A stretch of DNA of 41,341 nt from Phycisphaerae bacterium (lineage in GTDB: Bacteria > Planctomycetota > Phycisphaerae > UBA1845), in the NCBI GenBank assembly GCA_022072505.1, contig JAJVHU010000028.1, forward strand, positions 1-41,341. The letters are read 5' to 3'. The notes below the pieces were generated by a model, which ran no database searches, was not told the origin of the DNA, and saw only the letters and a list, made by a program, of their open reading frames with translations. Positions within the stretch are counted from its first letter, which is position 1, and every line of letters begins with the position of its first letter. The position numbers were made by a program, and so were the translations under genes. Shown here piece by piece: positions 33,459 to 41,341 of the stretch.

Positions 33459-34829
33459 CTACCCCCCACGGGATCCGGCCTGCACCGCTCTGGAACCCTC
33501 CTCATCCGCAAGCCGCTTGAACATCCGGTGCGCGATCATCATGAACACCAGCGCGACGATCCAGATCCCCCACCCGATCCACTGCCACAGGTATACGCCC
33601 AGCAACGTCGCCACCGTCCCGCGCACCCCCGTCAACGTCACGTGGATGCCCATGTAAAGGTCTCCGCGGGCGCCGCTGGCGAAATGAAGATGCCCGAGGC
33701 TCCACGCCACCTTGCCGCCGCCCATCCCGAAACCGTAAGCCACCGCCTGAAGCGCAAAACACGACATCATCATCACCGGCGACATCGGACCCACCGCATC
33801 CCGGTAAGTCATCGCCAGCTCTCCGGCGAGTCCCAGCACGGCCGCCACGCCCCAGAACCAGCAGTTGATCACCCGGAAGCGCAGCACCCCGACGCGGTCA
33901 AACAACCCGCCCCACTGCCGCAGGCTCCCGAACGTCAGCAAGCGCGGCATTGCCGTGAAAAGCACCGTCCCGACCCAGTACACGTCCCCGCCCCAGCCGT
34001 CGATCTCCCGCGTCACCAGGACCGTCAGCACCGCCATCACCAGCAGGTTGGAAAGCCCGAGGAACGTCTGCGCGCTGAGATAACGTGCGTAGGCGGGGTC
34101 CGCCGCGATCGCCTCGTGCATCCGCCGCCAGACCCGCCCCGGCGACCACTCTGACAGCCTCTCCCGGATCGTTTGCGGCTCGCCCTGCGAGCGCAACACT
34201 CGTTCGCGCTGTCGGCGCTTTCTTCCCTCGCCCCGCACGCGCATCCGAAGCAGGAACACCAGCGACAGCAGCCCCACCGCCGCGCACCCCTGGAGGACGA
34301 TCCCGAAGGCCCCGGGGTCTCGGTCGCAGATCGGCGCCACGATCAGCGCCGCGGACGTCGACACAAACAGGTTCGCCGCGTGCAGACGCGCGGTGATCCT
34401 GCCGCGCGATGTCGCGGGGTAATTCGCCTGCCAGATCGCCGGCCGCAACGTCAGTACGCCCGCCAGAAAAACCTGAGACAATCCCAGGCAGAGGATGAAC
34501 GCTCCCGCCCCGCCGCGGGTCGGGGACGCCAGCGATGCCGCAGCCGCGAAAAGCGCCGTGCCGACAACGAACAACGCCTGCACCGCCAGCTTCGGCGCTC
34601 GCGCCAGGAGCATTCCCCAGTACACGCTGAAAAGATAGGACGCCGTCGGCGTCGCCGTCGCGATCGCCACCATCGTCGCGCTGCCCGAGAAGCTCTTTGA
34701 GACGACGAGGCTCCCGAACCGCCCCTCGACCAGTCCGGCCAGCATCGTCCAGAGGATCGTGTGCTGATACTCGTGAAGAAAGTTCGGACGCGCCGTCAAA
34801 GGGAGTGATCGAAGTCGAAGCAGATCCAC
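33459..34829 (-). CDS. MFS-type membrane transporter
   Basis: A 456-aa protein with about ten to twelve hydrophobic segments, arranged in two halves around a long basic cytoplasmic loop (RVRGEGRKRRQRERVLRSQG, about 195-215). Features such as GLSQVFLAGVLTL, LVMAVLTVLVT and WQWIGWGIWIVALVFMMIAH fit the major facilitator superfamily. No substrate-specific motif is recognised. The start is GTG at 34829 without a clear ribosome-binding site, so the N-terminus is tentative. It stands alone, upstream of the coiled-coil operon, whose promoter lies in the 194-nt gap. The transported compound cannot be predicted. Confidence 0.8.
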   Translation of the reverse strand: MDLLRLRSLPLTARPNFLHEYQHTILWTMLAGLVEGRFGSLVVSKSFSGSATMVAIATATPTASYLFSVYWGMLLARAPKLAVQALFVVGTALFAAAASLASPTRGGAGAFILCLGLSQVFLAGVLTLRPAIWQANYPATSRGRITARLHAANLFVSTSAALIVAPICDRDPGAFGIVLQGCAAVGLLSLVFLLRMRVRGEGRKRRQRERVLRSQGEPQTIRERLSEWSPGRVWRRMHEAIAADPAYARYLSAQTFLGLSNLLVMAVLTVLVTREIDGWGGDVYWVGTVLFTAMPRLLTFGSLRQWGGLFDRVGVLRFRVINCWFWGVAAVLGLAGELAMTYRDAVGPMSPVMMMSCFALQAVAYGFGMGGGKVAWSLGHLHFASGARGDLYMGIHVTLTGVRGTVATLLGVYLWQWIGWGIWIVALVFMMIAHRMFKRLADEEGSRAVQAGSRGG

Positions 34830-34916
34830 GGATGCCGTCTCGCTTGCCGCACGGCGCCAACTCCGCCGCTCCCCCCACGTTTATCCCTGCGGCGACAGCG
34901 TCGCAAGCGCGGGTCA

Positions 34917-34945
34917 TTGCCCGGCGGCCGGACCTGACGTATCCT
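34917..34945 (+). promoter_or_regulatory. Candidate ribF promoter
   Basis: TTGCCC (34917-34922) and TATCCT (34940-34945) are separated by 17 nt; each matches 4 of 6 consensus bases. The transcript would begin near 34952, about 43 nt before the ribF start. The region is shared with the divergent MFS gene. Confidence 0.4.
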
Positions 34946-34994
34946 CTCCCTGCGTCGCCGACCCCCCGGCGACGGTCGGCGGACGAGGCTTTCC

Positions 34995-35948
34995 TTGCGA
35001 AAGATAGACGGACTTGAACACGCAGCGCCGCTTCCCGGCGGTTGTGTCCTGACGGTCGGCAACTTCGACGGCGTTCATCGTGCGCATCAGCATCTGCTCA
35101 AATACGCAAAGACCCTCGCCGAAGTCCGCCTGCCGCTGGTGGTCCTGACGTTTGAACCGCACCCCCTGACGATCATCGCGCCGCACCGCGCGCCGCAACG
35201 GCTTACCCCGCCGGACGAGCGGCTTCGATGGATCGAGGCCTGCGGCGCCGACGCCGTCGTCGTCGCTCGCAGCGATCCGGCCCTGCTGGCGATGACGGCG
35301 GCGGATTTCGTCGAGCACGTCCTCGTCTCGCGCTTTCGCCCGAAACACGTGATCGAGGGGCCGACGTTCGGGTTCGGACGTGACCGGACCGGTACGAACG
35401 AACTCCTTGCAGCTCTCGGCGTCCGGTTCGGGTTCGCCGCACACGTCATCCCGCCTCTTTGTCTCCCCGTCGATGGCGCGGAGCGCGCCATCTCGAGTTC
35501 CCTCATCCGCGAGTGCCTTGCCGCCGGTCGCCTGGAGGTCGCCAACGCCGCCCTCGGACGCCCTTATGCGCTGATCGGCCGCGTCGTCCCGGGAGACGCC
35601 CGCGGACGCACCCTCGGGTTTCCCACTGCGAACCTCGACTGCGGTGACCAGCTTGTCCCCGCCGACGGCGTCTACGCCGCCCGTGCTCACACGCCCTCGG
35701 GTCGCCGCCCTGCCGCCGTCAACATCGGCGCGGCCAGGACGTTCGGCGGCGCCGACCGGCGCATCGAGGCCCACCTTCTGGATTTCAACGGCGACCTGTA
35801 TGATGCCTCCCTGCGGCTGGAACTCCTGAAGTTCCTGCGGAACCAGCGGACGTTCGCCTCGGCGGACGCCCTGAAAACGCAGGTGATGCATGACCTTGAC
35901 GACGTCCGAGCGTGCGTCGAGCCTGAGGCGGAGACGGTTCTCGGATGA
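34995..35948 (+). CDS. ribF: Bifunctional riboflavin kinase / FAD synthetase
   Basis: Makes FMN and then FAD from riboflavin. The 317-aa length is normal. The N-terminal FAD-synthetase (nucleotidyltransferase) domain has VLTVGNFDGVHRAHQ, and ISSSLIREC closes it. The C-terminal riboflavin kinase domain has GRVVPGDARGRTLGFPTANL. The start is a TTG at 34995 with GAGG 6-7 nt upstream; it gives the usual short N-terminus before the HxGH-like motif (here HRAH), and no better start is available. The stop overlaps the next gene's ATG (ATGA), linking it to the propeller remnant and nrnA. Confidence 0.95.
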   Translation: MRKIDGLEHAAPLPGGCVLTVGNFDGVHRAHQHLLKYAKTLAEVRLPLVVLTFEPHPLTIIAPHRAPQRLTPPDERLRWIEACGADAVVVARSDPALLAMTAADFVEHVLVSRFRPKHVIEGPTFGFGRDRTGTNELLAALGVRFGFAAHVIPPLCLPVDGAERAISSSLIRECLAAGRLEVANAALGRPYALIGRVVPGDARGRTLGFPTANLDCGDQLVPADGVYAARAHTPSGRRPAAVNIGAARTFGGADRRIEAHLLDFNGDLYDASLRLELLKFLRNQRTFASADALKTQVMHDLDDVRACVEPEAETVLG

Positions 35949-36319
35949 TCCCTGTCTTCTTCAACGCTGTATTGTTGATCGCCGTCCTGTCGGACCGGCG
36001 CCCGACGGACACGGGCGGCGTCACCGAGCGCGTGAGCGTTTCATCATCCGGTGAAGAGGCGGACGGCATGAGCATGATGCCCGACATCTCCGCCGACGGG
36101 CGCTTCGTCGCCTTCGAGTCCGGCGCCGGACGCTGGGTCGTCTATCATAGCAAGGCGACCAACCTGGTTCCCGGCGACCGGAACAACCTGGCTGACATCT
36201 TCGTTCGCGCCGCAGCGCCTTATGACGCGAAATCCGCCGCCGCGATCCTCCCGGATTCGGCGCCGCCGAAGAACGCGCGGCGCGACGCCCCTGATGCCGG
36301 AAGGACGCCCGATCCCTGA
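35945..36319 (+). CDS. Short exported protein with one TolB-like (PD40) blade
   Basis: A 124-aa protein with a hydrophobic N-terminus (MIPVFFNAVLLIAVLS). It carries one repeat of the TolB/PD40 propeller type: VSVSSSGEEADG, PDISADGRFVAFES and ATNLVPGDRNNLADIFVR. Full propellers carry several such repeats, so this is either a truncated remnant or a protein that must oligomerise. The C-terminal 30 residues are Pro/Asp/Arg-rich without resemblance. It overlaps ribF by 4 nt and nrnA by 1 nt (TGATG), so it is firmly embedded in the operon, which argues that it is translated. Confidence 0.7.
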   Translation: MIPVFFNAVLLIAVLSDRRPTDTGGVTERVSVSSSGEEADGMSMMPDISADGRFVAFESGAGRWVVYHSKATNLVPGDRNNLADIFVRAAAPYDAKSAAAILPDSAPPKNARRDAPDAGRTPDP

Positions 36320-37359
36320 TGAATCCCCTCTTGCAAGCCTACGACGCCGCCGCGGACCGCGCCGCCACGCTGCACAGACCGCTTCTCCTGTCGCATACGA
36401 AACCGGACGGAGATGCCTTCGGCTCGCTCGTCGCCGCGCGCGAACTCCTTCGCGCCCGCGGGGCCGATCCGCTCGCCGTGTCGTTTGATCCGCTCCCGAG
36501 GACGTACTCGGTGTTTGCTCGCTTCGAGCCCGTCGGCGTCCTCGGGCGGGAGGTGCCCCTCGCGGATTTGGATCACTGTGACGGCGTGATCATTTTCGAC
36601 ACCGGAGCGTGGAACCAGCTTCTTCCTCTCGAAACCTGGCTCCGCGCCTCCGCTCTCCCGAGGATCATCGTCGATCATCACGTCACGCGCGATGTCCCCG
36701 CCGACGCGCTCATCATCGACGAGTCCGCCGCCGCCACCTGCCTCATCCTTTATCACTGGGCGGTTCACCAGGGCTGGACCCTCTCCCCCGACGCCGCGGC
36801 CGCGATCTTCATCGGCATCGCCACCGACACCGGCTGGTTCGCGCACTCGAACACGACCCCCGACGCCCTCGACGCCGCCGCGAGGATCGCCGCCCTCGGC
36901 GTCGCCCCCAACGACATCTACCAGCGCCTGTATCAGACGGATGACGCGGCGCGGCTGCGGCTGCGCGCTGCGGTGCTCTCGACGATCGAGCTTGCTGCTC
37001 AGGATCGGCTCGCCGTCCTCTCCGTCGATCAGGAGACGTTTGCCCGCGTCGGCGCCACCCTCGCGGACACCGAGAACCTCATCAACGATCCTCTCAGCAT
37101 CCGCTCCGTCGTCGTCAGCGTACTGCTGGCGGAGCAGAAAAGCGGGCCCGTCCGAGTCAGCTTTCGCAGCAAGGCCCCGCTGCCCGGGCTCTGCGATCTG
37201 GACATTGACGTCGCCGCCGCCGCCGCCGACTTCGGTGGAGGCGGTCATCGCCGGGCGGCCGGCGCAAGGATCGAAGGCGCCCTCCCGGAAGTGAAACGCC
37301 TCGTCACGGCGCACCTCGCCCGCCGGATCGAAAACGCCGAAGCGGGGCGGCGTTCCTGA
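36319..37359 (+). CDS. nrnA: DHH-family phosphoesterase (NrnA-like)
   Basis: A 346-aa DHH/DHHA1 phosphoesterase. NrnA-type enzymes degrade nanoRNA oligonucleotides and dephosphorylate pAp. The metal-binding motifs are HTKPDGDAFGS (H26, D30, D32), IIFDTG, and IIVDHHVT, which contains the DHH triad. The C-terminal DHHA1 domain has DFGGGGHRRAAG. The ATG shares one base with the previous stop. The gene is convergent with aroB, 14 nt away. A c-di-AMP or pApA phosphodiesterase activity is possible for the family, so the specific substrate is inferred. Confidence 0.92.
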   Translation: MNPLLQAYDAAADRAATLHRPLLLSHTKPDGDAFGSLVAARELLRARGADPLAVSFDPLPRTYSVFARFEPVGVLGREVPLADLDHCDGVIIFDTGAWNQLLPLETWLRASALPRIIVDHHVTRDVPADALIIDESAAATCLILYHWAVHQGWTLSPDAAAAIFIGIATDTGWFAHSNTTPDALDAAARIAALGVAPNDIYQRLYQTDDAARLRLRAAVLSTIELAAQDRLAVLSVDQETFARVGATLADTENLINDPLSIRSVVVSVLLAEQKSGPVRVSFRSKAPLPGLCDLDIDVAAAAADFGGGGHRRAAGARIEGALPEVKRLVTAHLARRIENAEAGRRS

Positions 37360-37373
37360 ACCACCGGCGCTCC

Positions 37374-38489
37374 TCAAACCCCCAGCACACCCTCGACCGC
37401 CTCGCGGACATCCGCCCGGGAAACGCCCTCCGCCAGGCAGGCCTTGCCGATCCGCTCCAGCAGGACGAAGCGCGCCCGACCCTGAACCACCTTTTTGTCG
37501 GACGCCAGCCGCGCCATCACGGCGTCCACCTCCACGCAACCGGCCTTCGCTACACTCGCCCCCAACGTGGACGGCAGCTCAAGCAACCGGATCAACCGCA
37601 CGATCCGCTCCGCCTCGGTCGGCGCCAGGCCCGACTGCTCCACCGAAATTCGGCACGCCGCCGCCATCCCCAGCGCCACGCATTCCCCGTGCCGCAAACC
37701 GTATCCGCTTGCGCTCTCGATCGCATGACCGATCGTGTGCCCGAAGTTCAGCAGCGCCCGCACGCCGGTCTCCTCATAAGGATCCGCCGCGACCACGCCG
37801 CTTTTGATCTCGGCGTTCCGGCGCAGAAGCGCTTCCGTCACCGGTGGATCCAGCGCCAATATTTTCCCGGCGTTCGCCTCATGCCACGTCACGAACGCCT
37901 CGTCGAACACCACCGCATGCTTCACCGACTCCGCCAGCCCCGCGCGAAGATCACGCGGCGGAAGCGACCCGAGGCATTGCGGGTCCATCACCACCAGAAC
38001 CGGGTGATGAAACGCGCCGACGAGGTTCTTTCCCGTCGGTAGATTGATCCCCGTCTTGCCGCCGATCGAAGCGTCGATCATCCCCTCCAGCGTCGTGGGG
38101 ACGTTGACGTGCCGGACGCCGCGCATCCACGTCGCCGCCGCGAACCCCGCCACGTCGCTGACGACGCCGCCCCCGAACGCGATCACCACCCCGCGCCGAT
38201 CCAGCCCGACGTGAGAGAAAAACTCGTGAAGCGCCGTAATCGTCGCCCCCGACTTCGACGCCTCGCCTTCCGCGAACGCATATGTCTCGCACGACCGGCC
38301 CGCGCTCTTCAGCGCTTGCCCCACCCGGTCGCCGAGAACCGCGAGCACGTTCCGCTCACTGACCACGACGCAGGCGGACGGCGCGAGCGGCGCCAGCCAC
38401 GTCTCCGCGCGATCCGCCTCTCCGCCGCCGATCACGACGCGCGTCGTCACGGACCGCCCGGACACTCGAATCTCCAGGTCACCGGACAT
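37374..38489 (-). CDS. aroB: 3-dehydroquinate synthase
   Basis: Second step of the shikimate pathway, making 3-dehydroquinate from DAHP with NAD+ and a divalent metal. The 371-aa length is normal. The motifs GGGVVSDVAGFAAATWMRG, VPTTLEGMIDASIGGKTGIN and the metal-binding LLNFGHTIGHAIE are all present. The ATG at 38489 is chosen since the longer frame runs back through the RRM gene's terminator. No strong Shine-Dalgarno is seen before it. A -35-like TTGACA lies in the upstream terminator loop, so it may have its own promoter. It is convergent with nrnA. Confidence 0.95.
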   Translation of the reverse strand: MSGDLEIRVSGRSVTTRVVIGGGEADRAETWLAPLAPSACVVVSERNVLAVLGDRVGQALKSAGRSCETYAFAEGEASKSGATITALHEFFSHVGLDRRGVVIAFGGGVVSDVAGFAAATWMRGVRHVNVPTTLEGMIDASIGGKTGINLPTGKNLVGAFHHPVLVVMDPQCLGSLPPRDLRAGLAESVKHAVVFDEAFVTWHEANAGKILALDPPVTEALLRRNAEIKSGVVAADPYEETGVRALLNFGHTIGHAIESASGYGLRHGECVALGMAAACRISVEQSGLAPTEAERIVRLIRLLELPSTLGASVAKAGCVEVDAVMARLASDKKVVQGRARFVLLERIGKACLAEGVSRADVREAVEGVLGV

Positions 38490-38637
38490 GATTCTGATTT
38501 CGTGCTGCGTGAGAGGGGCAACTTGCCGGGCCTCTTGTATCCTGAGCGCGTGTGCCCTGCCGCGGCTTCGGATCCCGGCGACTTCTCGTTGCACCGGTCC
38601 GCCTCTTGCGCGGAACGCGAAAACCACGACGGCGCAT

Positions 38638-38675
38638 AAAAAATCCCGGCGGATCGACCGTGTCAACCCGCCGGG
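38638..38675 (-). terminator. Rho-independent terminator of the RRM gene
   Basis: On the minus strand an 8-bp stem (CCCGGCGG/CCGCCGGG) is followed after one base by TTTTTT. It lies 22 nt past the RRM stop codon. Its loop contains TTGACA, which could serve as a -35 box toward aroB. Confidence 0.9.
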
Positions 38676-38696
38676 CGCTTGATCGCGTTCTATCTC

Positions 38697-39044
38697 CTAG
38701 TAACGGCGCGACCCGCCGCCGCCGCCCCCGCCGTAACCGCCGCCACGACCGCCGCGACCGCCGCCGCCGCCGTAACCGCCGCCGGAACTGCGGTTCTCCT
38801 TCGGCTTCGCCTCATTCACGGTCAGCGCACGACCTTCGTGCTGCTTGCCGTTCAACGCCTCGATCGCCGCCTGAGCCTCGCCCGCCGAACTCATCTCGAC
38901 GAATCCGAAGCCCTTGCTGCGACCCGTGTCGCGGTCATTGATCACCTGCGCCGACTCCACCGTCCCGTGCGCGGAAAACAACGACATCAGATCGGCGTCC
39001 GTCACCGAATACCCCAGATTCCCAACATACAACTTCTTGCCCAC
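38697..39044 (-). CDS. Glycine-rich RRM RNA-binding protein
   Basis: A 115-aa protein with one RNA recognition motif: RNP2 LYVGNL (5-10) and RNP1 KGFGFVEM (44-51), with aromatic residues in place for RNA stacking. The tail (about 88-115) is Gly/Arg/Tyr-rich. This form matches small cold-inducible RRM proteins of cyanobacteria and planctomycetes. The start is GTG with AGGAG about 9 nt before it. A promoter about 170 nt upstream gives a long leader, and a clear terminator follows. A role in RNA chaperoning, perhaps in the cold, is inference from the family. Confidence 0.94.
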   Translation of the reverse strand: MGKKLYVGNLGYSVTDADLMSLFSAHGTVESAQVINDRDTGRSKGFGFVEMSSAGEAQAAIEALNGKQHEGRALTVNEAKPKENRSSGGGYGGGGGRGGRGGGYGGGGGGGSRRY

Positions 39045-39369
39045 GCAGTTTGCTCCTGTCTAAGGGCCTATGACCCAACGTTTACTTTCAGGATCAAGTT
39101 GAAAGAGGCCGACCGCTCGGCCTGGAGGAAGGAGAGCACAGATGAGCAAAAACGTGCGCCGCCTGAAGGAGTTCGCAGCTTATGACCCGATCGTCTGATC
39201 CAACCAGCCCTGCATCATAGGCGCATAATCGGACCTTAGCAAGTCCTTTTTCTCAAAAAAACCACGACTCCGCTCCAAGACGCCCGGAAAGTGCAAAAAT
39301 ACACCTTGAAAACCCGTAAAAACCTGATCCGGAACGCGACAATGAGGAGGATTCCCCAGGAAACTCGCG
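39045..39369. other. Leader and promoter region of the RRM gene
   Basis: A 325-nt gap between the radical SAM gene and the RRM gene, both on the minus strand. It contains the promoter at 39214-39242 and a predicted leader of about 163 nt. The distal part (39245-39360) is A/T-richer than the surroundings, with runs such as TTTTTTT on the minus strand. No open frame with a ribosome site or known RNA was found. Confidence 0.55.
39214..39242 (-). promoter_or_regulatory. Promoter of the RRM gene
   Basis: On the minus strand TTGCTA (39237-39242, 4/6 to the -35 consensus) and TATGAT (39214-39219, 5/6 to the -10 consensus) are exactly 17 nt apart. The transcript would start near 39207, leaving about 163 nt of leader before the GTG at 39044. 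Confidence 0.65.
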
Positions 39370-41238
39370 CTAGCCTGAAACCTCTCTCAGTTCCGACCTG
39401 ACGGGCGCCCCGCGCACTTGCAGCGTCACAAGCCCCGCCAGCGGAGTTCCCGGCAACGCATGACTCGCCTCACCGCCGGTCGCGTCGCGCATCGGGATCG
39501 GACTGGCGGGAACGCCCGACTTGCGTCGAATCCCCCCTCGCATCAGCCGCAACGCCCAGCCGAACGTCCGCCGGAATGTTTGAACCAGCCCCCACATCCC
39601 CAGCGCCTGCATCCCTGCGTCCGCAAGATACAACCGGCTTTTCGGCTTCATCAGCGCCGACACGAAGCGGAGCGGATTATAAAAGTACAGGTACGCGGCA
39701 AGAATGTTCAGTTGCTTCCGCCAGGGCTGAGCGTGGTTCGACGCCACCACGTAATTCGCATCCAGCATATGAGGCTCGACCTTCCGCCCCCCGGCGCTTT
39801 CGTACACCAGCCCGGTCGTGAACGCCTCCTCGTAAAGCTTCGATCCCGTCGCGGGCGTCATCATCAGCACCTGAAGGCTGATCGCTCCGGCCCGCCGAAG
39901 CAGACGCACCTGGTTCAACAGTCCGTAATCCCGACCGCGCGTCGCCAGCGGCTGCGTGTCGTGGTGCATCATCATCGGCATCGGACAGATGCCGTGTTGC
40001 CGCAGAAGCTGGAACGCCTCCGTCGTCTTGTCCACGCTCTGGCCCTTGCGCACCAGCGTCGCCGTCATGTCCTCCACGCCCAGCCACAGCGCCCGCACCC
40101 CCGCCCGCCGCACCTCCCCAAGCTGGTCGCGCATCGCCAGCGTGTCATGCACCGTCACCTCGGTCCCCCATCGAATGCGCTTGCGGAACGGCTCTCCACC
40201 GATCTTCGTCCGCGCCAGCGCCTCGACGATCCGCGTCGTCCGGTCGTGGTCGTTGAAAAAATTGTCGTCCGAACCGAAAAAGTAACGCAGCCCGAACTCC
40301 CGGTGCAGCGACGTGAACTCGTCAAGAACCCGCTCGGGGCTCTTCAGCCGATGCTGCCGCTGGTTGTACGCCGGAATCGGGCAATACGGGCAGTTGAACT
40401 TGCACCCGAACGTCAACACCAGCGAGGCGATCGGCGAACACTTCCGCACCTCCGAATCCGAAAGCGCCCGCGGCGACAGTTCCTCTCCCTTGCCCGGCGG
40501 CTCCAGCAGGCGGTAACCCAGCACCGGATGCGGCAACTCGTCCAGATCGCTCACCAGCCGCTGCACACCCGTGTCCACCAGCTCTTCCGCGGCGCCTTCA
40601 GGTCCGGTCCGCGCGTACACCAGCCCCGGAATCGCGTCGAGAAGACCGCTGTTCCGCGCCCGCAGAAACGCCTCCCGCAGCGAGGAACGCGGATCACGGA
40701 TCGAAAGCACCGTCTCCAGCAGGCTCAGCAGCACGTACTCCTCGCCCGTCACGGCGACGTCCGCCCCAGCCGGGTTCCGCGGATCCGCGCTGAACACGTC
40801 CCACGGCTCGTAGATCGTCTTCGCCCCGCCCGCAATGATCAGCGGGCGATGCGCCGCGTCGATCCGGCACGCGTCACGGATCAGCGCTTTGCACGCCTCC
40901 GTGTGTATCTGCATGCTCGACACGAGGAAGAGATCAGGCACGCGCCCGTCAAGCCGCATTCGGGAGGGACGAAACCGGCGATTCCACTGCTGAAGGACGA
41001 TCCGCGTCCGGGGGAATCCCGCGTCCGCCAGCGCCGCGCCCACCGCGCGAACTCCCGCCGGCGCCATCCGCATGTCCGCGTATATGAAAGGCAGCATGCG
41101 CGTCCGGTGATCGAACGCACACGCCACGACCGTCGTCAGGTCGTGCGCAGGCGCCATCCGCCGCAGGCGCTGACGCAGCTCCGTCAACGCGCTGGACCGC
41201 AGCAGTTCGTCCCCACGATGACGGCGCGGCAGCTCCAT
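39370..41238 (-). CDS. Radical SAM protein with B12-binding-like N-terminal domain
   Basis: A 622-aa enzyme. The ATG at 41238 is chosen for its strong AGAAGGAG site 6 nt upstream; the longer frame lacks one. An N-terminal Rossmann-like, B12-binding-type domain (about 60-170) includes LFLVSSMQIHTEACKAL and LIIAGGAKTIYEPWDVF. The radical SAM core starts with the cluster cysteines C279, C283 and C286 in FGCKFNCPYCPIP, followed by YFFGSDDNFFND and ALWLGVEDMTATL. The C-terminal part has Gly/Arg-rich and hydrophobic segments. It may methylate or rearrange a lipid or sugar precursor; the substrate is unknown. No partner genes are adjacent. Confidence 0.88.
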   Translation of the reverse strand: MELPRRHRGDELLRSSALTELRQRLRRMAPAHDLTTVVACAFDHRTRMLPFIYADMRMAPAGVRAVGAALADAGFPRTRIVLQQWNRRFRPSRMRLDGRVPDLFLVSSMQIHTEACKALIRDACRIDAAHRPLIIAGGAKTIYEPWDVFSADPRNPAGADVAVTGEEYVLLSLLETVLSIRDPRSSLREAFLRARNSGLLDAIPGLVYARTGPEGAAEELVDTGVQRLVSDLDELPHPVLGYRLLEPPGKGEELSPRALSDSEVRKCSPIASLVLTFGCKFNCPYCPIPAYNQRQHRLKSPERVLDEFTSLHREFGLRYFFGSDDNFFNDHDRTTRIVEALARTKIGGEPFRKRIRWGTEVTVHDTLAMRDQLGEVRRAGVRALWLGVEDMTATLVRKGQSVDKTTEAFQLLRQHGICPMPMMMHHDTQPLATRGRDYGLLNQVRLLRRAGAISLQVLMMTPATGSKLYEEAFTTGLVYESAGGRKVEPHMLDANYVVASNHAQPWRKQLNILAAYLYFYNPLRFVSALMKPKSRLYLADAGMQALGMWGLVQTFRRTFGWALRLMRGGIRRKSGVPASPIPMRDATGGEASHALPGTPLAGLVTLQVRGAPVRSELREVSG

Positions 41239-41341
41239 GTACGCTCCTTCTGAGCACCGAACACGCCGCCTTCCCGGCGGCGTCACAACTACGCACGGTT
41301 TCACCGTGACCGGCGCGCCGCGGACCGCGTCCACCGCGCAG

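Noticed and set aside
36220..37539. 439-aa Gly/Arg-rich frame antisense to nrnA
   Set aside because: Shadow of nrnA codon bias; it also runs into the end of aroB.
39418..41253. 611-aa plus-strand frame opposite the radical SAM gene
   Set aside because: Arg/His/Gln-rich shadow; the minus strand has the cluster motif and a strong ribosome site.

Overview
The window is GC-rich bacterial chromosome, apparently from a member of the Planctomycetota and probably a Phycisphaerae-like lineage. This assignment is inference. It rests on the combination of a giant BamB-like (PQQ-type) propeller/TPR protein, a squalene-cyclase-like toroid protein and a MoxR/DUF58/BatA set in one operon, on secreted proteins sharing a Cys-ended C-terminal module, and on a bacterial C2H2 finger/winged-helix protein. 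No rRNA, tRNA, CRISPR array, prophage or intact transposase was found. Long open frames antisense to real genes are an effect of base composition.

Layout. 25-3060 (minus): lysyl-tRNA synthetase, then a putative VapC-type toxin/antitoxin pair overlapping by 4 nt, then a DUF1963 gene. LysRS carries an in-frame insert built of two perfect palindromes. 3368-6576: two secreted, Cys-containing proteins of unknown role (minus), separated by a sixfold 36-bp tandem array. That array grew from the same MITE-like element that stands complete at 6470-6576. 6837-8799 (minus): L-threonine aldolase and a C2H2 finger/basic linker/winged-helix DNA-binding protein.

9326-19410 (plus): a five-gene apparent operon of PQQ/TPR giant, toroid protein, MoxR ATPase, DUF58 protein and a BatA-like membrane VWA protein. 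19465-22727 (minus): YugP-type zinc peptidase, UDP-glucose dehydrogenase, secreted cyclophilin. 22958-26699 (plus): a 90-aa protein, a secreted M23 peptidase and a radical-copper oxidase with a complete active site.

26735-33264 (minus): a four-gene envelope operon of coiled-coil protein, TPR protein, NPCBM protein and a double-trypsin/PDZ protein whose second protease domain is dead. A perfect TATAAT box sits in front of it. 33459-34829 (minus): an MFS-type membrane protein. 34995-37359 (plus): ribF, a one-blade propeller remnant and nrnA, linked by overlapping stop/start codons. 37374-41238 (minus): aroB, an RRM protein with a long leader and a clear terminator, and a radical SAM protein with a B12-binding-like domain.

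The window mixes housekeeping genes with two clusters that probably act at the cell envelope: the MoxR/Bat operon and the pseudo-protease operon. Both contain TPR-type helical proteins and membrane or secreted partners, so they may serve one envelope complex, but the sequence alone does not prove a link. The most distinctive points are the palindromic insert inside lysS, the MITE-derived tandem array, the zinc-finger/winged-helix protein, the pseudo-protease operon and the C-terminal module shared by two secreted proteins.
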